Positions 1 through 10,684 of a DNA stretch of 46,000 nt are shown here, one piece after another. Every line of letters starts with the position of its first letter. Positions within the stretch are counted from its first letter, which is position 1. The stretch spans positions 1 through 46,000 of the forward strand of contig CAIIXF020000037.1 in assembly GCA_903813345.2 (NCBI GenBank), in the 5' to 3' direction. The DNA is from Owenia fusiformis (lineage: Eukaryota; Annelida; Polychaeta; Sabellida; Oweniidae). Below the pieces are notes generated by a model that did not search any database, was not told the DNA's origin, and worked only from the letters and a program-made list of their open reading frames with translations. The translations under genes and the position numbers were made by a program.

Positions 1-76
1 AACAGCCACCATTTTGTTTACTTCAACATTTGAATCGTGAATTTTGGTCTTATTTCTAAAAGAAAAATTCCAAATC

Positions 77-418
77 TCACGACAATTGATCGAGATATTG
101 GTTCGAATCTTTTAAACTGTTTATTTCGAATTTATAGTCGGTTATAATTTCAGAAAATAACGCCATTTCGACGTTTTCAATGTTGGAAAATATCGAGCTT
201 CGATCCTGGGAGCCAATCCTCCTTGATGTAATAAGAAGGTCAAGATAAGGTGCACCCATATTAGATTCACGTATAGGCCTAGTCTTTTTCAATTCTAACT
301 CAGCAGGATGTATCTCACCTTCAAGCTCTTTAAAGTTTGGGTTGTCTAAACTTAACAGGTCCTCAAGATATCTATTAATCTTATTATATGAAATATTTAT
401 ATCAAACTTAACAACCAT
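77..418 (-). pseudogene. Reverse transcriptase palm fragment (retroelement remnant)
   Basis: An open frame of 113 codons whose first ~64 residues (nt 227-418) look like the palm/motif C region of a retroelement reverse transcriptase. Residues 16-29 read RYLEDLLSLDNPNF, matching the RY-x-DD-LL-x-NNP-x-F pattern of a reverse transcriptase group common in marine invertebrates. Residues 37-46 (HPAELELKKT) and 55-64 (GAPYLDLLIT) follow with that group's usual spacing. The first catalytic aspartate of the YxDD box is glutamate here (YLED), so the copy is probably dead. After residue 64 the similarity stops abruptly, and upstream of the ATG an in-frame stop lies about 20 bp away. Polymerase fingers, thumb and any endonuclease are missing. 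The family (non-LTR versus Penelope-like) cannot be settled by eye. Recognition is from memory of the motif pattern. Confidence 0.6.
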
Positions 419-487
419 ATTATCAATAAGAAAGCCTTACACCTCATGTACTGCAGTGAGAGAACTATACTTACCTGTACACTATGA

Positions 488-1381
488 AGAGCACTTGGCT
501 CAATCAACACCAAATTCAAAGAAACTGGAGGAATACAGTATGACGTCTACACCAAGCTGTTTGACAGTATGGTTGCTCCAGTGCTACTATATGGAGCAGG
601 TGTTTGGGGCACCAAACCATATGGCCTAGTTAACACCATTCTCAACAGAGCCTGTCGTTTCTTCCTAGGAGTTAAAACAACAACACCAATTCTAGCCACC
701 CGTGGAGACATGGGATGGCTATCAATGGAATCACGACAAGATATTGAAACAGTAAGACTATGGCAGAGGCTGGATAAAATGACTAATTCGAGGATAAACA
801 AAAGAATATTCAACTGGTCAAATGAACAAGCTGATACCCATAGAATGAAAAATTGGACATTTTACGTCAAAAAATCAATATCAACAAAATATAGAAATAC
901 TACTTTATCAACGCCAATGACAACCTTCAAAAAACAAGTCTCAAAGTTTGATGCAGAAAAATGGACACAAGAACTGAGTAAAATAGGACCAAATAATAAA
1001 CTAAGAACTTACAAAACAATCAAAAATGAGTTTGAGCCTGAAAGCTATACAAAAATCAACCTCCCTAGATATCAAAGAAGTGCATTCTCCAAACTTAGAT
1101 GTGGAGTTTTACCACTGAAAATAGAAACCGGGAGATTCACCAAACCCAAGACACCCCTTGAAGACAGGACATGTGAAATGTGTGATGATCATAAAATTGA
1201 AAATGAACAACATTTCCTAGTAGTATGTCCGGCCTATGAGGATTTAAGAAGCATTATGATAGCAGAAGCTCAAAGCAGCAACCCTGACTTCCTAAACAAC
1301 AGTAAAAATGACCAGTTTATAACCCTGAGTACTTCTCCAGAGATGGCTTTTATTGTATCCAAAACTGTATTCCTTATGTAA
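488..1381 (+). pseudogene. 3' part of a non-LTR (LINE-type) retrotransposon ORF2: RT thumb and C-terminal Cys/His domain
   Basis: The frame is open from 488 (just after TGA at 485-487) to the stop at 1379-1381, about 297 codons. It begins RALGSI, then has DSMVAPVLLYGAGVWG at nt 563-610, the segment following the polymerase palm in LINE ORF2 proteins of the jockey/CR1/RTE-like groups. Towards the C-terminus LPRYQRSAFSKLRCGVLPL precedes a CCHC knuckle, CEMCDDHKIENEQHFLVVC (nt 1172-1228, C-x2-C-x9-H-x4-C), typical of the end of such proteins. The catalytic palm and the endonuclease are absent, so this is a 5'-truncated copy, the usual outcome of incomplete target-primed reverse transcription. 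An ATG at 569 is internal and not a real start. No poly(A) tail or target duplication is evident after the stop. It cannot encode an active enzyme. Confidence 0.8.
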
Positions 1382-1470
1382 AAACACAGACAAACAAATA
1401 TGTGATAAACAAAGAGTATGTAGTTAGTAAATATTAATGTATTTATTTATTTTTTAGAAACTGCAAACAG

Positions 1471-3830
1471 TGACGTCCATGTAACGTCACTCATATGTGG
1501 TATATAAGTTCACTGGAGACGTTGTATATTTCCGTTATATAAACGTCAAAGCAACGTAAAATTGTGACATTCAGCAAAACGTCGGTGGATGGTTAAAAAA
1601 TGACGTTGTAGTAATGTGTTAGTAAAGTTCGAAATTTGTGCTGGTGTGAAAAACGTAACAATGACGTTGAATTTTTACCAGTTTGGTTCATTTGCAACGT
1701 AATATAAACGGTAAAATTTAACGTTGTCGTAACGTTTTTTAAATGTGTAAAATATTTGTAAGTGCAGGAAACATTACAAAGACGTTGCAGTTCTCACCAA
1801 ATTGTTTCATTTGCTACGTAATATAAACGGTAAAATTTGACGTTGTCGTAACGTGTTTTAAATGTGAAAGATATTTGTAAGTGTAGAAAACGTTACAAAG
1901 ACGTTGTGTTCTCACCAAATTTGGTACATTTGCTACGTAATGTAAACGGTAAAATTTGACGTTGTCGTAACGTGTTTTAAACGTGAAAGATATTTGTAAG
2001 TGTAGAGAACGTTACAAAGACGTTGCACTTCTCACCAAATTGTTTCATTTGCTACGTAATATAAACGGTAAAATTTGACGTTGTCGTAACGTGTTTTAAA
2101 TGGGAAAGATATTTGTAAGTGTAGAAAACGTTACAAAGACGTTGTGTTCTCACCAAATTTGGTACATTTGCTACGTAATGTAAACGGTAAAATTTGACAT
2201 TGTCGTAACGTGTTTTAAACGCGAAAGATATTTGTAAGTGTAAAAAACGTTACAAAGACGTTGCACTTCTCACCAAATTGTTTCATTTGCTACGTAATAT
2301 AAACGGTAAAATTTAACGTTGTCGTAACGTTTTTTAAATGTGTAAAATATTTGTAAGTGCAGGAAACATTACAAAGACGTTGCAGTTCTCACCAAATTGT
2401 TTCATTTGCTACGTAATATAAACGGTAAAATTTGACGTTGTCGTAACGTGTTTTAAATGTGAAAGATATTTGTAAGTGTAGAAAACGTTACAAAGACGTT
2501 GTGTTCTCACTAAATTTGGTTCATTTGCTACGTAATGTAAACGGTAAAATTTGACATTGTCGTAACGTGTTTTAAGCGTGAAAGATATTTGTAAGTGTAG
2601 AAAACGTTACAAAGACGTTGCACTTCTCACCAAATTGTTTCATTTGCTACGTAATATAAACGGTAAAATTTGATGTTGTCGTAACGTGTTCTAAATGTGA
2701 AAGATATTTGTAAGTGTAAAAAACGTTACAAAGACGTTGTGTTCTCACCAAATTTGGTACATTTGCTACGTAATGTAAACGGTAAAATTTGACGTTGTCG
2801 TAACGTGTTTTAAATGTGAAAGATATTTGTAAGTGTAGAAAACGTTACAAAGACGTTGCACTTCTCACCAAATTGTTTCATTTGCTACGTAATATAAACG
2901 GTAAAATTTGATGTCGTCGTAACGTGTTCTAAATGTGAAAGATATTTGTAAGTGTAAAAAACGTTAAAAAGACGTTGCGTTCTCACCAAATTTGGTACAT
3001 TTGCTACGTAATGTAAACGGTAAAATTTGACGTTGTCGTAACGTACGTGTTTAAATGTGAAAGATATTTGTAAGTGTAGAAAACGTTACAAGGACGTTGC
3101 AGTTCTCACCAAATTGTTACATTTGCTACGTAATATAAACAGTAAAATTTGACGTTGTCGTAACGTGTTTTAAATGTGAAAGATAATTGTAAGTCTAGGA
3201 AACGTTACAAAGTCCTTGTTTTCCCACCAAATTGGTTCATTTGCCACGTATTGAAAATGGCTAATTGTAACGTTGTCAAAACATGGTTTGAATGTGAAAA
3301 ATATTTGTAATTGTAACACACGTTACAAAGACGTCATTTTCTGACCAAAATGGTTCATTTTCAACGTAGTGCAAACGGTTAATTTCAACGTTGTCGAAAC
3401 GTGTTTTCAATTGAAATGTAAAAAAATATTTGTAAGTGCAGGAAACGTTACAAAAAGACGCTATGTCCTCACGAAATTAGTTTATTTGCAACGTTGTCGA
3501 AACAGTTAATTTTGACGTTGACGAAACGGGGTTTAAACGTAAAAAATACATATAGATGTATGTGAAAAAGAACGTGACAAAGACGTTGTGGTCTCAACAA
3601 ATTCGTTTAATTTGTGACGTGAAGTAAATGTTAAATATATAACGAATATACATGTATGCCTCGAGTTTTGGTAACTTTAAATACTGATCGGTGGAGGCAC
3701 AGGCATATGTTGGCTCACACAGATGAACTTAACGTGGTAATTGAGAGTGAGAGTGGAAATATGATGTAAAGAAAACGTTTCTCCGACGTTGTAATTTTGC
3801 CATGGGTTATTGCTGACAAAAGTCTGACGT
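1471..3830. repeat. ACGT-rich satellite 1, 119-bp period
   Basis: Tandem array with a regular core at about 1660-3240. The landmark GCTACGTAAT recurs at 1813, 1932, 2051, 2170, 2289, 2408, 2527, 2646, 2765, 2884 and 3003, exactly every 119 bp. Two monomer types alternate. One has CACCAAATTGTTTCATTTGC with ACGTAATATAAAC. The other has CACCAAATTTGGTACATTTG with ACGTAATGTAAAC. This makes a 238-bp dimer, with one break in the alternation at 2289/2408. Each monomer has five or six copies of ACGT in different contexts (TACGTA, GACGTT, AACGTG, AACGTT). Both flanks (1471-1660 and 3240-3830) no longer align well to the monomer but still carry ACGT at a similar density. No coding potential is seen. Confidence 0.93.
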
Positions 3831-3906
3831 TCTGTCCCGGGGGGTTCATTCCAATATACCTCTAATACCTATGTGCCGCGCCAAAGACCCCCTTTTTGAG
3901 CATTTT

Positions 3907-4029
3907 TTCCATGTCAATTTCCTCTCAAAATTGGAACTTTCCATGTATGATTCCTCTCAGAGTTATAAAATTCCATATTTTCTTCTTCTGAACTTCATAG
4001 ATGTCCATGTCGACTTCCTCTGGAGCTTG
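3907..4029. repeat. Imperfect 32-bp minisatellite, about four copies
   Basis: Copies start at about 3907, 3939, 3971 and 4004. They share TTCCATGT...TTCCTCTCA, with drift in the third and fourth copies. The repeat directly abuts the small inverted-repeat element on its right. Confidence 0.6.
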
Positions 4030-4200
4030 CCGGTGTAAAATAAATTATGGTCCCCTGGGGATTATGGTCCCCTTTCTTAAAGGCCCTTACTGGCCCTGAT
4101 TGTGGATACGATAATAAGGGAGAGTTGTATTTAGGTCACCATATAAATCAATGGAAAGTAGGACCATAATTTGATAGGACCTCCTACCCTTTTACACCGG
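4030..4200. mobile_element. Small MITE-like inverted-repeat element, 171 bp
   Basis: The left end CCGGTGTAAAA (4030-4040) and right end TTTTACACCGG (4190-4200) are perfect 11-bp inverted repeats. Just inside, AAATTATGGTCC (left) mirrors GGACCATAATTT (right). There is no coding capacity. No convincing target duplication was found, so the superfamily is unknown. The 185 bp between it and the large array hold only short inverted words (TTTGCGAA/TTCGCAAA) and no gene. Confidence 0.6.
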
Positions 4201-4381
4201 GACTAAAGTTTGCGAATTATCGGTAAATTGACTAAAACTCCACTCTTCCGGCGATTTGTCAGACCTCGGGACAAAAATTTTAGTCCCTTTCAACAAGGGC
4301 GAGCGTTACAAACGGAAAGTACATCGTTCGCAAATTTGATGTATTTCTCGTTCGGCTTTTTATCGTATTCTGTTCTATCAA

Positions 4382-4385
4382 CCAA
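4382..4385 (+). other. Left CCAA direct repeat bordering the large array
   Basis: CCAA lies immediately before the GGTATGAG terminus of the first A module. The same four bases follow the last A module at 34932-34935. All internal A modules are bordered by TTAA instead. This fits a 4-bp target-site duplication for the array as a whole or for a resident A. Confidence 0.5.
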
Positions 4386-4852
4386 GGTATGAGGTTCCAT
4401 ATCCATCCGCCAAAAGGTATGACCCCTATAGTCCATTTAAAAACTTGTGGTTTTGTTCTAAATAACGCCATAGTTGGCTTCTAGGGTACCTAGTATGCCA
4501 CTATTTGGTATCAAAATAAAGAGGAGGAGTTCAACTTTCATTTGAATTACGAAAATAGCGATGTAGGTCAAAAATAGTTCCGACGTGAGCATGTTTATTA
4601 CGCGTTTGCCCATCATATCAGAATTGAGGAAGTGGTAGCAAACGCGAGTCACAATAAATGGACGCTGATATCTCAAAAAGTAACCTGACTCCCTATAATT
4701 TGATGTAGATCAATCGAACCCCTATATGAACAGGTACATTTTGATATATAACACTATGGGGGGTAAGCGTTTTATAGTTGGTCACGAACGCCATATGTGC
4801 AAAGTATTGTTATTAATTTTCGAATTTGGTGTTGGATTACGGTACTCATACC
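4386..4852 (+). mobile_element. Module A copy 1 (type copy): TTAA-target MITE at left edge of array
   Basis: The ends are GGTATGAG (4386-4393) and CTCATACC (4845-4852), an 8-bp perfect terminal inverted repeat. Internal copies of this module are bordered by TTAA on both sides, as left by piggyBac-type and Kolobok-type transposases. No transposase is encoded, so it is non-autonomous. A related word GGTATGAC lies 30 bp inside the left end. A stem CGCGTTTGC/GCAAACGCG is at 4601-4609/4638-4646. The only open frame (72 codons, minus strand, 4458-4676) resembles nothing recognisable and is probably fortuitous. This copy lacks one TA in CTATATAGT, a deletion shared only with copy 10, and its left border is CCAA rather than TTAA. 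Confidence 0.8.
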
Positions 4853-4856
4853 TTAA

Positions 4857-5639
4857 TATGAGGCCTAAAATTGTCTGCTAGTTGGCCAGAGACCAATATT
4901 CTAGCAGATTTTGAGAACAGAATCGATTTTTTCGTTCTGCGTAGGGCAAACAATGATTTGAAATCACTTTCAACCATTCTGTGAGTATAAGAATGGTCAT
5001 AAGAGGCCCGTGGAGGGTCTGGAATGAAAGAAAGCCCTCTGAAATTCCGTCAAAATTGCAGGTTATTTCTTCATTTTTTGCTAAAATTACATGATTTTCA
5101 GGGCCAATATCTCAGTGAAATTGCTACAATGTAGCGATTTTTCATTTTTACAGGCTAGATACACGTGTCAGGTCGACAGAAACAGTAAGCATGTGTGATT
5201 TTCAAATTGCTACATTGTAGCAATATTTATTTCAAAATACAGGTGTGAGGGAAACTGCAATTTAGTTAGATTTGGGCGAAAATGGCCAAATTTCAGTCAA
5301 AATCCTCGGGACACAGGCCCTTTGTCTTAGATTTAGTCAATGATGCAACTCTTAGTAGAAGGTGTGCCATATAGGGAATGAAAGCTGTTTGTCAGACGTA
5401 TCATTTTCTTCAATAAACTCATAGATAGTCAGGTTAGATTTGTGACGTCACAGTGGCGAAGTTAGACCAGCATATTTAGACGTATTTGGGGTAGGGCAAA
5501 TTAACCCTTTCTAGCCTAAATGGATAAATTTTTCACATATTCAGCCAGTTCCGACGTTTTTATGCATTTTTGAACTAGAAATGATATTTTCTGCCAAAAA
5601 AAGTTGCAGAGACAAAAATCAGTGTGATGTCATAACACA
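4857..5639 (+). repeat. Module B copy 1 (type copy): 783-bp satellite monomer
   Basis: The monomer runs from TATGAGGCC to CATAACACA and is joined to its neighbours by TTAA. No reading frame of useful length exists. It carries a set of short perfect inverted repeats: TCTGCTAG/CTAGCAGA (4874-4881/4901-4908) with an inner TTGG/CCAA, ACCATTCT/AGAATGGT (4973-4980/4990-4997), an imperfect palindrome at 5120-5138, and a perfect one, ATTGCTACA-T-TGTAGCAAT (5206-5224). It also holds the palindrome TGTGACGTCACA. Direct B-B junctions exist elsewhere in the array, so B is an independent tandem satellite and not a fixed part of A. Confidence 0.9.
5441..5452. promoter_or_regulatory. CRE-like palindrome TGTGACGTCACA in module B
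   Basis: A perfect 12-bp palindrome containing TGACGTCA, the full consensus site bound by CREB/ATF-type bZIP factors. One copy is present in each of the 28 B modules at the same offset (585 bases from the B start). Binding or function is not shown by the sequence and may be incidental. Confidence 0.35.
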
Positions 5640-5643
5640 TTAA

Positions 5644-6112
5644 GGTATGAGGTTCCATATCCATCCGCCAAAAGGTATGACCCCTATATAGTCCATTTAA
5701 AAACTTGTGGTTTTGTTCTAAATAACGCCATAGTTGGCTTCTAGGGTACCTAGTATGCCACTATTTGGTATCAAAATAAAGAGGAGGAGTTCAACTTTCA
5801 TTTGAATTACGAAAATAGCGATGTAGGTCAAAAATAGTTCCGACGTGAGCATGTTTATTACGCGTTTGCCCATCATATCAGAATTGAGGAAGTGGTAGCA
5901 AACGCGAGTCACAATAAATGGACGCTGATATCTCAAAAAGTAACCTGACTCCCTATAATTTGATGTAGATCAATCGAACCCCTATATGAACAGGTACATT
6001 TTGATATATAACACTATGGGGGGTAAGCGTTTTATAGTTGGTCACGAACGCCATATGTGCAAAGTATTGTTATTAATTTTCGAATTTGGTGTTGGATTAC
6101 GGTACTCATACC
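5644..6112 (+). mobile_element. Module A copy 2
   Basis: First full-length 469-bp copy with TTAA on both sides (5640-5643 and 6113-6116). It has the standard CTATATAGT sequence. Confidence 0.8.
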
Positions 6113-6116
6113 TTAA

Positions 6117-6899
6117 TATGAGGCCTAAAATTGTCTGCTAGTTGGCCAGAGACCAATATTCTAGCAGATTTTGAGAACAGAATCGATTTTTTCGTTCTGC
6201 GTAGGGCAAACAATGATTTGAAATCACTTTCAACCATTCTGTGAGTATAAGAATGGTCATAAGAGGCCCGTGGAGGGTCTGGAATGAAAGAAAGCCCTCT
6301 GAAATTCCGTCAAAATTGCAGGTTATTTCTTCATTTTTTGCTAAAATTACATGATTTTCAGGGCCAATATCTCAGTGAAATTGCTACAATGTAGCGATTT
6401 TTCATTTTTACAGGCTAGATACACGTGTCAGGTCGACAGAAACAGTAAGCATGTGTGATTTTCAAATTGCTACATTGTAGCAATATTTATTTCAAAATAC
6501 AGGTGTGAGGGAAACTGCAATTTAGTTAGATTTGGGCGAAAATGGCCAAATTTCAGTCAAAATCCTCGGGACACAGGCCCTTTGTCTTAGATTTAGTCAA
6601 TGATGCAACTCTTAGTAGAAGGTGTGCCATATAGGGAATGAAAGCTGTTTGTCAGACGTATCATTTTCTTCAATAAACTCATAGATAGTCAGGTTAGATT
6701 TGTGACGTCACAGTGGCGAAGTTAGACCAGCATATTTAGACGTATTTGGGGTAGGGCAAATTAACCCTTTCTAGCCTAAATGGATAAATTTTTCACATAT
6801 TCAGCCAGTTCCGACGTTTTTATGCATTTTTGAACTAGAAATGATATTTTCTGCCAAAAAAAGTTGCAGAGACAAAAATCAGTGTGATGTCATAACACA
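6117..6899 (+). repeat. Module B copy 2
   Basis: Standard sequence, single B between A copies 2 and 3. Confidence 0.85.
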
Positions 6900-6903
6900 T
6901 TAA

Positions 6904-7372
6904 GGTATGAGGTTCCATATCCATCCGCCAAAAGGTATGACCCCTATATAGTCCATTTAAAAACTTGTGGTTTTGTTCTAAATAACGCCATAGTTGGCTT
7001 CTAGGGTACCTAGTATGCCACTATTTGGTATCAAAATAAAGAGGAGGAGTTCAACTTTCATTTGAATTACGAAAATAGCGATGTAGGTCAAAAATAGTTC
7101 CGACGTGAGCATGTTTATTACGCGTTTGCCCATCATATCAGAATTGAGGAAGTGGTAGCAAACGCGAGTCACAATAAATGGACGCTGATATCTCAAAAAG
7201 TAACCTGACTCCCTATAATTTGATGTAGATCAATCGAACCCCTATATGAACAGGTACATTTTGATATATAACACTATGGGGGGTAAGCGTTTTATAGTTG
7301 GTCACGAACGCCATATGTGCAAAGTATTGTTATTAATTTTCGAATTTGGTGTTGGATTACGGTACTCATACC
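6904..7372 (+). mobile_element. Module A copy 3
   Basis: Identical by eye to copy 2. It precedes the B copy that carries the CAATTAAC variant. Confidence 0.8.
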
Positions 7373-7376
7373 TTAA

Positions 7377-8159
7377 TATGAGGCCTAAAATTGTCTGCTA
7401 GTTGGCCAGAGACCAATATTCTAGCAGATTTTGAGAACAGAATCGATTTTTTCGTTCTGCGTAGGGCAAACAATGATTTGAAATCACTTTCAACCATTCT
7501 GTGAGTATAAGAATGGTCATAAGAGGCCCGTGGAGGGTCTGGAATGAAAGAAAGCCCTCTGAAATTCCGTCAAAATTGCAGGTTATTTCTTCATTTTTTG
7601 CTAAAATTACATGATTTTCAGGGCCAATATCTCAGTGAAATTGCTACAATGTAGCGATTTTTCATTTTTACAGGCTAGATACACGTGTCAGGTCGACAGA
7701 AACAGTAAGCATGTGTGATTTTCAAATTGCTACATTGTAGCAATATTTATTTCAAAATACAGGTGTGAGGGAAACTGCAATTTAGTTAGATTTGGGCGAA
7801 AATGGCCAAATTTCAGTCAAAATCCTCGGGACACAGGCCCTTTGTCTTAGATTTAGTCAATGATGCAACTCTTAGTAGAAGGTGTGCCATATAGGGAATG
7901 AAAGCTGTTTGTCAGACGTATCATTTTCTTCAATTAACTCATAGATAGTCAGGTTAGATTTGTGACGTCACAGTGGCGAAGTTAGACCAGCATATTTAGA
8001 CGTATTTGGGGTAGGGCAAATTAACCCTTTCTAGCCTAAATGGATAAATTTTTCACATATTCAGCCAGTTCCGACGTTTTTATGCATTTTTGAACTAGAA
8101 ATGATATTTTCTGCCAAAAAAAGTTGCAGAGACAAAAATCAGTGTGATGTCATAACACA
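7377..8159 (+). repeat. Module B copy 3 (CAATTAAC variant)
   Basis: Carries CAATTAAC near 7931 where most copies have CAATAAAC. The change creates an extra internal TTAA. It is shared only with copy 27, about 25 kb away. Confidence 0.85.
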
Positions 8160-8163
8160 TTAA

Positions 8164-8632
8164 GGTATGAGGTTCCATATCCATCCGCCAAAAGGTATGA
8201 CCCCTATATAGTCCATTTAAAAACTTGTGGTTTTGTTCTAAATAACGCCATAGTTGGCTTCTAGGGTACCTAGTATGCCACTATTTGGTATCAAAATAAA
8301 GAGGAGGAGTTCAACTTTCATTTGAATTACGAAAATAGCGATGTAGGTCAAAAATAGTTCCGACGTGAGCATGTTTATTACGCGTTTGCCCATCATATCA
8401 GAATTGAGGAAGTGGTAGCAAACGCGAGTCACAATAAATGGACGCTGATATCTCAAAAAGTAACCTGACTCCCTATAATTTGATGTAGATCAATCGAACC
8501 CCTATATGAACAGGTACATTTTGATATATAACACTATGGGGGGTAAGCGTTTTATAGTTGGTCACGAACGCCATATGTGCAAAGTATTGTTATTAATTTT
8601 CGAATTTGGTGTTGGATTACGGTACTCATACC
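8164..8632 (+). mobile_element. Module A copy 4
   Basis: Identical by eye to copy 2 and TTAA-bordered. Confidence 0.8.
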
Positions 8633-8636
8633 TTAA

Positions 8637-9419
8637 TATGAGGCCTAAAATTGTCTGCTAGTTGGCCAGAGACCAATATTCTAGCAGATTTTGAGAACAG
8701 AATCGATTTTTTCGTTCTGCGTAGGGCAAACAATGATTTGAAATCACTTTCAACCATTCTGTGAGTATAAGAATGGTCATAAGAGGCCCGTGGAGGGTCT
8801 GGAATGAAAGAAAGCCCTCTGAAATTCCGTCAAAATTGCAGGTTATTTCTTCATTTTTTGCTAAAATTACATGATTTTCAGGGCCAATATCTCAGTGAAA
8901 TTGCTACAATGTAGCGATTTTTCATTTTTACAGGCTAGATACACGTGTCAGGTCGACAGAAACAGTAAGCATGTGTGATTTTCAAATTGCTACATTGTAG
9001 CAATATTTATTTCAAAATACAGGTGTGAGGGAAACTGCAATTTAGTTAGATTTGGGCGAAAATGGCCAAATTTCAGTCAAAATCCTCGGGACACAGGCCC
9101 TTTGTCTTAGATTTAGTCAATGATGCAACTCTTAGTAGAAGGTGTGCCATATAGGGAATGAAAGCTGTTTGTCAGACGTATCATTTTCTTCAATAAACTC
9201 ATAGATAGTCAGGTTAGATTTGTGACGTCACAGTGGCGAAGTTAGACCAGCATATTTAGACGTATTTGGGGTAGGGCAAATTAACCCTTTCTAGCCTAAA
9301 TGGATAAATTTTTCACATATTCAGCCAGTTCCGACGTTTTTATGCATTTTTGAACTAGAAATGATATTTTCTGCCAAAAAAAGTTGCAGAGACAAAAATC
9401 AGTGTGATGTCATAACACA
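8637..9419 (+). repeat. Module B copy 4
   Basis: Standard sequence, single B between A copies 4 and 5. Confidence 0.85.
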
Positions 9420-9423
9420 TTAA

Positions 9424-9892
9424 GGTATGAGGTTCCATATCCATCCGCCAAAAGGTATGACCCCTATATAGTCCATTTAAAAACTTGTGGTTTTGTTCTA
9501 AATAACGCCATAGTTGGCTTCTAGGGTACCTAGTATGCCACTATTTGGTATCAAAATAAAGAGGAGGAGTTCAACTTTCATTTGAATTACGAAAATAGCG
9601 ATGTAGGTCAAAAATAGTTCCGACGTGAGCATGTTTATTACGCGTTTGCCCATCATATCAGAATTGAGGAAGTGGTAGCAAACGCGAGTCACAATAAATG
9701 GACGCTGATATCTCAAAAAGTAACCTGACTCCCTATAATTTGATGTAGATCAATCGAACCCCTATATGAACAGGTACATTTTGATATATAACACTATGGG
9801 GGGTAAGCGTTTTATAGTTGGTCACGAACGCCATATGTGCAAAGTATTGTTATTAATTTTCGAATTTGGTGTTGGATTACGGTACTCATACC
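9424..9892 (+). mobile_element. Module A copy 5
   Basis: Standard copy, followed by the first B with a T7 run. Confidence 0.8.
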
Positions 9893-9896
9893 TTAA

Positions 9897-10680
9897 TATG
9901 AGGCCTAAAATTGTCTGCTAGTTGGCCAGAGACCAATATTCTAGCAGATTTTGAGAACAGAATCGATTTTTTTCGTTCTGCGTAGGGCAAACAATGATTT
10001 GAAATCACTTTCAACCATTCTGTGAGTATAAGAATGGTCATAAGAGGCCCGTGGAGGGTCTGGAATGAAAGAAAGCCCTCTGAAATTCCGTCAAAATTGC
10101 AGGTTATTTCTTCATTTTTTGCTAAAATTACATGATTTTCAGGGCCAATATCTCAGTGAAATTGCTACAATGTAGCGATTTTTCATTTTTACAGGCTAGA
10201 TACACGTGTCAGGTCGACAGAAACAGTAAGCATGTGTGATTTTCAAATTGCTACATTGTAGCAATATTTATTTCAAAATACAGGTGTGAGGGAAACTGCA
10301 ATTTAGTTAGATTTGGGCGAAAATGGCCAAATTTCAGTCAAAATCCTCGGGACACAGGCCCTTTGTCTTAGATTTAGTCAATGATGCAACTCTTAGTAGA
10401 AGGTGTGCCATATAGGGAATGAAAGCTGTTTGTCAGACGTATCATTTTCTTCAATAAACTCATAGATAGTCAGGTTAGATTTGTGACGTCACAGTGGCGA
10501 AGTTAGACCAGCATATTTAGACGTATTTGGGGTAGGGCAAATTAACCCTTTCTAGCCTAAATGGATAAATTTTTCACATATTCAGCCAGTTCCGACGTTT
10601 TTATGCATTTTTGAACTAGAAATGATATTTTCTGCCAAAAAAAGTTGCAGAGACAAAAATCAGTGTGATGTCATAACACA
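9897..10680 (+). repeat. Module B copy 5 (T7 variant)
   Basis: 784 bp, because the T6 run after ATCGA is T7 (near 9966). The same one-base expansion is in copies 11, 19 and 23. A homopolymer sequencing error is possible. Confidence 0.85.
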
Positions 10681-10684
10681 TTAA

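Noticed and set aside
342-813. Short frames at 342-629 (plus) and 547-813 (minus).
   Set aside because: They overlap the clearly recognisable retroelement frame in other registers.
4458-4676. 72-codon open frame on the minus strand of each A copy, present 18 times unchanged.
   Set aside because: Identity across copies is explained by recent amplification of the DNA. There is no recognisable domain, and the frame lies in a short non-autonomous MITE.
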